A stretch of DNA of 64,000 nucleotides from Theropithecus gelada (taxonomy: Eukaryota; Chordata; Mammalia; Primates; Cercopithecidae): contig NC_037682.1 of the NCBI RefSeq assembly GCF_003255815.1, forward strand, positions 18,208,386 to 18,272,385, given 5' to 3'. Of this stretch, positions 23,549-64,000 are shown one piece after another. Both the position numbers and the translations under genes were made by a program. The notes beneath the pieces were generated by a model, which was not told the origin of the DNA, did not search any database, and was given only the letters and a program-made list of their open reading frames with translations. Position 1 is the first letter of the stretch, and every line of letters starts with the position of its first letter.

Positions 23549-24145
23549 CACATCAAGCAGGGCCTAGATCTTGTGGAGTGGATAACCTTACACACCCCAC
23601 TGCACCCAGTCAGCTGGGGGTTGGCCTTCTTGATGGGGAAGTGGGAACGAGGATGGAACTGATGCCAAGCCAGTCTGTCCCTCCCCTCATTTTGGGGAGA
23701 GGCCTTGGTCAGGTTCCTAGGGAGCCCTGAGGACCTGTGGCCTGGAGCCTTTGGAGAGTCCCAAGTGCAGATACAAAAAGTCAGTGAAGGTGGAAGTCAA
23801 GTAGATCTAATGGTGAGCCCAAAGCTGTGGAATTCTGGTGTTTGCTGCTAACGAAAAAACACTTGAGGCCTGGGAATCCACTGGTAAGAAGGCAGGCCTG
23901 TCTTAGTGGAGTGGAAATTTAAAGCAAGGGGCTAGATTATACAGGGGAGGACACTGAATGCTCAAAAGTTCCTTCCCAGCAGAGAGGACTCACCAGAGAT
24001 CACTGGGACACACACACACAAAACACCTCTACTCATCCCTCAACTCTCCAGAAATGATCAGGAGCTCTCTGAAGGCAGGGGTCTTGTATAATACTTTTTT
24101 GTTTTCCTAGAGCTCAGCTTAGAGCCTGGAACTCAACACTGAGAA

Positions 24146-24992
24146 GATGCATGGATGGATGGATAAGTGGATAGACAGATAGATGAATGAGTAGATGGAT
24201 AGATAGGTGGATGAATTAATAGATGAATGGGTAGATGGGTGGATTGGTGGATGGGTGGATTAGTGAACTGGTAGATGTGTGGATGAGTGGATAGATGGAT
24301 GGATGGATGGATGGATGGATGGATGGACAGATAAGTGGATGGGTATATTGGTGGATGGCTAGAAGGATGACTGGAAGGATGGATGAGTGGATGGGTGAAT
24401 GGGTAGATGGCTGCATTGGTGGATGGGCAGATAAGTAAATGGATAGATGGGTAGATGGGTGGATGGGTGGATGAATGGATGGAGGGATGAATGGAGGGAT
24501 GGATGGATGAGTGATGGGTGATAGGTGAATGGATGGATAGGTGGATGAATAGATGGGTGGAATGGTAGGTGGGTGGACTGGTAGATGGGTGGATGAGTGG
24601 ACTGGTAGATGGATGGATGGATGAATGAAGGGATAGGTGGATGATGCATGGGTTGATGGACAGATGAGTGGATGGGCAGATGGGTGGATGAGTGGATGGG
24701 TGGACGGATGGATAGGTGGATGAATGCATGAGCAGGTTCATAGATGGATAAACAGATGGAATTGTGGACTGATGGACTGATAGTAGGTGGACAGGCTGAT
24801 TAATGGACATACAGATGGCTAGACAGACAAGTAGATAAGCAGATGGATGGGTGGATGAATTGACTGACAGATGAATGAACAAATATACGGAGAGTTGGAT
24901 AAATGGACAAATAAGTGAATGCATGGTGAGCTTGATGAATGGATAGCTGGATGGACAGACAGACAAACAGATGCACGGCAAAACAGACGAAT
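24146..24992 (+). repeat. GGAT-type tandem array upstream of SPI1
   Basis: About 850 bases of degenerate 4-bp units (ggat, gatg, tgga) with higher-order phrases such as gggtggatgaat. It includes a pure (ggat)n run at 24297-24325. Divergence from the unit increases toward the right end (acagacagacaaacag). It ends about 0.7 kb before the SPI1 start. Confidence 0.93.
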
Positions 24993-24999
24993 GGTGGAT

Positions 25000-25619
25000 A
25001 GGCAAGAAAGTTTTGTAAACTAGGAAGGTTACATTCATATTCAGGCATTGGCAAGGGATGGGGAAACTGAGAAACCTGGGCTGGAAACAGAGCCCTAGGG
25101 ATTTGAATGTGGTACTCAAGAAGCTGGGAGGGAAGGGTATAAGAACGCAGGACCCTCTTCTAGTGGAAGAGAAGCCCATGTGAATAGACTCAGAGGGAAG
25201 GAAGAAAGGAAGAAAGCAGCACTGTGCTGAAGACCCTACCCCGGAGCCCAGCCTCAGCCTAGGGACAGCCTAGGCAGTGGGGGTGCAGGGCCACAGGAAG
25301 AGGCAGGCCTAGCCTGCCAGATCAGAGCCCTCACCTAGCAAGGCTGACCCCAGAAAGTGGAGGCCCCAGGAGGCCACCCCTTCCAGCTCTGACCCCAACA
25401 AGGTGACTGTTGGCTACATAGGGATCTCAAAAGCAGCAGACATTTGTTGGGTTAGAGCAAAAGCCTCCCAGTGGTGTGGCGGAGCTACACGTTCTCCCTC
25501 CCAACCTCCCTCCCCAGCTTAGCCCCCAAAGTCATCCCTCTCAGTCGCAGCTTCCTCTGGGCAGGGGGCCTGGACCCCATGGCTTCCCAGGCCAGCCCTT
25601 TGAGCACCACCTGCCCCAG
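25000..25619. other. Unique sequence upstream of the SPI1 promoter
   Basis: Lies between the GGAT array and the promoter. Low repeat content. Contains purine-rich aagaaaggaagaaagc (25201-25217). No coding potential recognised. Confidence 0.5.
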
Positions 25620-25740
25620 CCGGCCAGAGACTTCCTGTATGTAGCGCAAGAGATTTATGCAAACGGGTTGGGGCGGTGATGTCACCCCAAGGGGACTATC
25701 TCCCAGCGGCAGGCCCTTCGATAAAATCAGGAACTTGTGC
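25620..25740 (+). promoter_or_regulatory. SPI1: SPI1 proximal promoter
   Basis: TATA-less promoter with the element order described for PU.1: ETS core TTCCTG (25632-25637), C/EBP-like gtagcgcaag (25641-25650), octamer-like ATGCAAAC (25657-25664), Sp1-like GGGGCGGTGA (25670-25679), GATA cores at actatctccc (about 25695) and cgataaaat (about 25720), and an ETS site caggaactt (GGAA 25730-25733) matching the position of the known PU.1 autoregulatory site. Transcription start is inferred near 25725-25740 from remembered human 5' UTR sequence. OCT, SP1, C/EBP, GATA and PU.1 control of this promoter is established; binding here is inferred from sequence. Confidence 0.85.
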
Positions 25741-25916
25741 TGGCCCTGCAATGTCAAGGGAGGGGGCTCACGCAGGGCTCCTGTAGCTCAGGGGGCAGGC
25801 CTGAGCCCTGCACCCGCCCCACGACCGTCCAGCCCCCAACGGGGCACCCCATCCTGAGGGGCTCTGCATTGGCCCCCACCGAGGCAGGGGATCTGACCGA
25901 CTCGGAGCCCGGCTGG
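25735..25916 (+). other. SPI1: SPI1 5' untranslated region
   Basis: About 180 bases of GC-rich leader between the inferred start site and the ATG. It contains no upstream ATG after the one at gcaATGtc (about 25750), whose short frame does not run into the PU.1 frame. The 5' boundary is approximate. Confidence 0.7.
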
Positions 25917-50476
<24,560 letters not shown>

Positions 50477-50845
50477 GCCCGCAGCCCCCGCCGGGCCCCG
50501 CCAGGCCTCCCGGCTGGCCATAGCATTAAGCCCTCGCCCGGCCCGGACACAGGGAGGACGCTCCCGGGGCCCAGAGGCAGGACTGTGGCGGGCCGGGCCT
50601 CGCCTCACCCGCCCATTCCCCCCACTCCAGCCCCCCTCCACATCCCGCTTCGCCTCCCTCCAGGACTCCGCCCCGGCTCCGGGAGGTCACCTGGGCGTCA
50701 GACCCCACCGGGGCAACCTTGCTGAGGACGACCCGGGGTACTTCCTTGGGAGTCTCAAGTCCGTGTGTAAATCAGATCTCCCCTCTCACCCCTCCCACCC
50801 ATTAACCTCCTCCCAGAAAACAAGTAAAGTTATTCTCAATCCATC
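50477..50845 (+). other. SPI1: SPI1 3' untranslated region
   Basis: GC-rich, repeat-free stretch from the stop codon to the inferred cleavage site. The end is placed about 17-20 bases after the AGTAAA signal at 50823-50828, in ttctcaatccatcc. Confidence 0.8.
50823..50828 (+). terminator. SPI1: SPI1 polyadenylation signal AGTAAA (non-canonical)
   Basis: The only hexamer-like signal after the stop is aagtaaagttatt, a one-base variant of AATAAA. A U/GU-rich downstream element follows (tttgttgtacacc and cccgtgtgtgctg, 50873-50912). No AATAAA or ATTAAA occurs between the stop codon and 50845. Confidence 0.8.
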
Positions 50846-51128
50846 CTCTTGCAGCACGGAGTCTCTTTTAAAATTTGTTGTACACCTCTTCTGGCCCGTG
50901 TGTGCTGCGACGTCTTTTTGTCATTTGTCCATCGGGTGTTTACTGAGGACTGTAGCCAATGTTGGACCCTGGGAACATGAGGACCAATGACACAGGCGCC
51001 TGACCAGGAGTTAGAGTTTGGTGGAAAGAACAAGTCCTCGATTGTGATGAGGGGAACAGATCCTATTTAAAAGCTCTCTACTCCTGGTGGTAGTTGTTGG
51101 TTTTAAGCCTTGATGAGGTTTGAACTCA

Positions 51129-51130
<2 letters not shown>

Positions 51131-51159
<29 letters not shown>

Positions 51160-51161
51160 AC
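51131..51161 (+). repeat. (GAT)n microsatellite
   Basis: Ten tandem gat units in the SPI1-MYBPC3 spacer. A poly-Asp frame through it is not a gene. Confidence 0.9.
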
Positions 51162-51224
51162 CATAGCAACAACATTGGATTTTCTGGTCAATTAGTACCT
51201 GCCAACCTTGAGATGTGGAGTCTA

Positions 51225-51330
51225 ATATCATTCTATTTTATAGAATGGGAAACTGAGGCTTGTAGAGGTCAAATTATTTCCCCAAGGTCACAGCCACTGA
51301 GTGGCCAAGTTGGATCACACTCCAGGTCTG
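51225..51330 (-). mobile_element. MIR fragment
   Basis: agaatgggaaactgaggctt, ttccccaaggtcacagccac. Confidence 0.6.
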
Positions 51331-51815
51331 TCCCCGACACGTCAACAGGGAGTAGGAGGCTTCGCTTATCTGGAAGAGGATACACTTCAGCATTCCAAGG
51401 ACAGGACTTAAGCCCCAAAGCTCCTGTGGGCCACACAGCATTCTCATGAGCTGCACGCCTAGTAGGACTTTAGACCCGGGTGAATCCCTGGTGGGACCCC
51501 CAGGGTCTGTTTGCTTTCCAGCTCCTCGCCACAGCAGGGGAGAAACAGACTGAGCTGAGCAGAGAAGCCTGTGAGTCCTGTGTTTTCCTTCAGACGGTAG
51601 CAAGAAGTGGCAGTAGACAGCACGGGAGTGAGAGGCTTCCCAACGCTGTCAGAGACCTCAGGGAACCCAGATTCTGGGGTCATCACCGTAGCGACAAATG
51701 CCCTTCCACACCTCCTTACCCCCAGAGGGCTCACTGCAGCCCAACCCTGCAGCTCCCTAGTCCTACTTCAGGGCCACAAGAGAAGGCAAAATGGTGTTGT
51801 GTCTTCATTATTCTA

Positions 51816-52118
51816 TTTTTATTTTTATTTTTTTTTGAGACAGGGTCTTACTTTGTTGCCCAGGCTGGAGTGCAGTGGCACGAACACGGCTCACTGCAGC
51901 ACTGACCCCCTGGGCTCAAGCGATTCTCCGGCCTCAGCCTCCCCAGTAGCTGGGACGACAGGTGTGCGTCACATGCCTGACTGATTTTTGTATTTTTTGT
52001 AGAGATGGGGTTTCATCATGTTGCCCAGGCTGGTCTCGAACTCCTGAGCTCAAGTGATCTGCCTGCCTCGGCCTCCCCAAAGTGCTGGGATTACAGGCGT
52101 GAGCCATTTCGCCCAGCC
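51816..52118 (-). mobile_element. Alu
   Basis: gagacagggtcttactttgt to tttcgcccagcc. Confidence 0.92.
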
Positions 52119-52444
52119 CATTTTTATTTTATTATTATTTTTTGAGACGGCGTCTCACTCTGTCACCCAGGCTGCAGTGCAGTGGTGCGATTTTGGCTCA
52201 CTGCAACCCTGAACTCCTTGGACTCAAGCAATCCTCCCCCCTCAGCCTCCTGGGTAGCTGATACTACAGGTCCACACCACCACACCTGGCTAATTTGTGT
52301 GTATTTATTTTATTCTTTATTTTTTTAAGTAGAGGTGGGGTTTGCCATGTTGCCCAGGCTGGTCTCAAACTCCTGACCTCAAATAATCTGCCCACCTCAG
52401 CCTCCCAAAGTGCTGGGATTACAGATGAGCCATCACACCCGGCC
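52119..52444 (-). mobile_element. Alu
   Basis: gagacggcgtctcactctg to tcacacccggcc; ends 0.4 kb before the MYBPC3 MEF2 site. Confidence 0.92.
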
Positions 52445-52479
52445 TAACATTTAAAAAATTATAAACCAACTTCATACAT

Positions 52480-52575
52480 GTGACAATCCTGTGCAGTGGG
52501 TGCTGCTATCACCTGCCCTGCTTTACAGATGAGGAAACCAGGTGCTTTGAGATTAAAGAGATGGCAGTGCCAGGA
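52480..52575 (-). mobile_element. MIR fragment
   Basis: caatcctgtgcagtgggtgctg then ctttacagatgaggaaacca. Confidence 0.5.
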
Positions 52576-52854
52576 CTCAGAGTCACCCTGGCCCCAGGGT
52601 CTGTGGACATGACCACTGCCTGAACTGCCCGCAAGGATGCTCCTGACCCGTTAGCCTTAGGGTTATGGGCCCAGCATGCTCCCACCGTACAATTTGCTGT
52701 AAGAGGGACACACACAGGGCTTGGGGGTACCCCTGAGACTCGCCAAGGGTTGGGGAGGCAGAATTGTGCTGAGGGGGGTGGAGGGGAAGGGACAGGAGCC
52801 AGCCGGGGACAATGTGGCCCTACCTTCTCCCTGGAGAGACCTCAGCTCTCTGGA

Positions 52855-52960
52855 ATTCATCTATATTTAGCAGGTGGCTGGACAGGAGGCAGATAAGCAC
52901 AGCCTGGGGAGGGGGGAGGTCCCCATATATAGTGGGAAGGACAAGACCCCACTCAGTCCC
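52855..52960 (+). promoter_or_regulatory. MYBPC3: MYBPC3 core promoter
   Basis: Contains a perfect MEF2 site CTATATTTAG (52861-52870), an adjacent E-box caggtg (52871-52876), a GATA motif agataag (52892-52898) and a TATA box in ccatatatag (52924-52932), which is also a near-CArG box. About 25-30 bases further, the start site is inferred near 52955-52965, followed by a leader of about 50 bases. MEF2, E-box and GATA sites fit a cardiac muscle promoter; factor binding is inferred. Confidence 0.85.
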
Positions 52961-53009
52961 TCTTTGGGTGACCTGTGCCTGCTTGGTGCCTGGTGTGACG
53001 TCTCTCAGG

Positions 53010-64000
<10,991 letters not shown>

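Larger units (their letters stand above)
50846..52854. other. SPI1-MYBPC3 intergenic spacer
   Basis: About 2 kb with a (GAT)n run, MIR pieces, two reverse Alus and unique sequence. No gene recognised. SPI1 transcription must end here before the MYBPC3 promoter. Confidence 0.85.

Noticed and set aside
24133..25179. 348-codon minus-strand frame rich in Ile, His, Pro and Ser
   Set aside because: Translation of the GGAT array; a 4-bp unit cycles through frames without stops. Not a gene.
51120..51449. Frame with a poly-Asp run
   Set aside because: (GAT)n microsatellite read as Asp, followed by MIR.

Overview
This is nuclear genomic DNA from a primate, most likely an Old World monkey (Cercopithecidae). 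It is packed with Alu, L1, L2 and MIR elements. Several of the youngest-looking Alus carry changes I associate with cercopithecoid AluY subfamilies (AluYRa-type: 'ggctcaagcc', 'aaaaactagccgggcgaggtgg', 'gagatccggccactgc'), and some have perfect target-site duplications. The species call rests on remembered subfamily features, not on a search.

Two protein-coding genes lie head to tail on the + strand. SPI1 (PU.1, the ETS-family master regulator of myeloid and B-cell development) is complete: five coding exons between 25917 and 50476 give an intact 270-residue protein. MYBPC3 (cardiac myosin-binding protein C) begins at 53010 and runs off the right edge. Exons 1-14 and the first 8 bases of exon 15 are present (1234 coding bases), covering the C0 domain, the Pro/Ala linker, C1, the phosphorylated M domain and the start of C2. 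Both genes are intact in frame and all introns are GT-AG.

Layout. 1-25.6 kb: intergenic DNA upstream of SPI1, holding a CpG-rich block near 4.6-4.9 kb, an almost Alu-free block from 8.7 to 17.2 kb that contains a RUNX/ETS/C-EBP cluster at 10.15-10.31 kb (best candidate for the SPI1 upstream regulatory element), and a GGAT-type tandem array at 24.15-24.99 kb. 25.6-50.9 kb: SPI1, with a 17-kb Alu-rich intron 2 and a 3.3-kb intron 4 made almost entirely of a degenerate TGTGAG-type array. 50.9-52.8 kb: a short intergenic spacer with two Alus. 52.86-64 kb: MYBPC3 promoter (MEF2 site and TATA box) and the 5' part of the gene, including the two 3-nucleotide microexons 10 and 14.

The two genes do not share a pathway; PU.1 acts in blood cells and cMyBP-C in the cardiac sarcomere. 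I did not find a new multi-gene system. The most interesting signals concern splicing of MYBPC3: a 37-bp minisatellite that repeats the exon-12 splice donor, a triple tandem acceptor at exon 11 that could add or remove the phosphorylatable Ser304, and a nested Alu insertion ending a few bases from the exon-4 acceptor. Reading frames made of Alu, GGAT-array or TGTGAG-array sequence were judged spurious.
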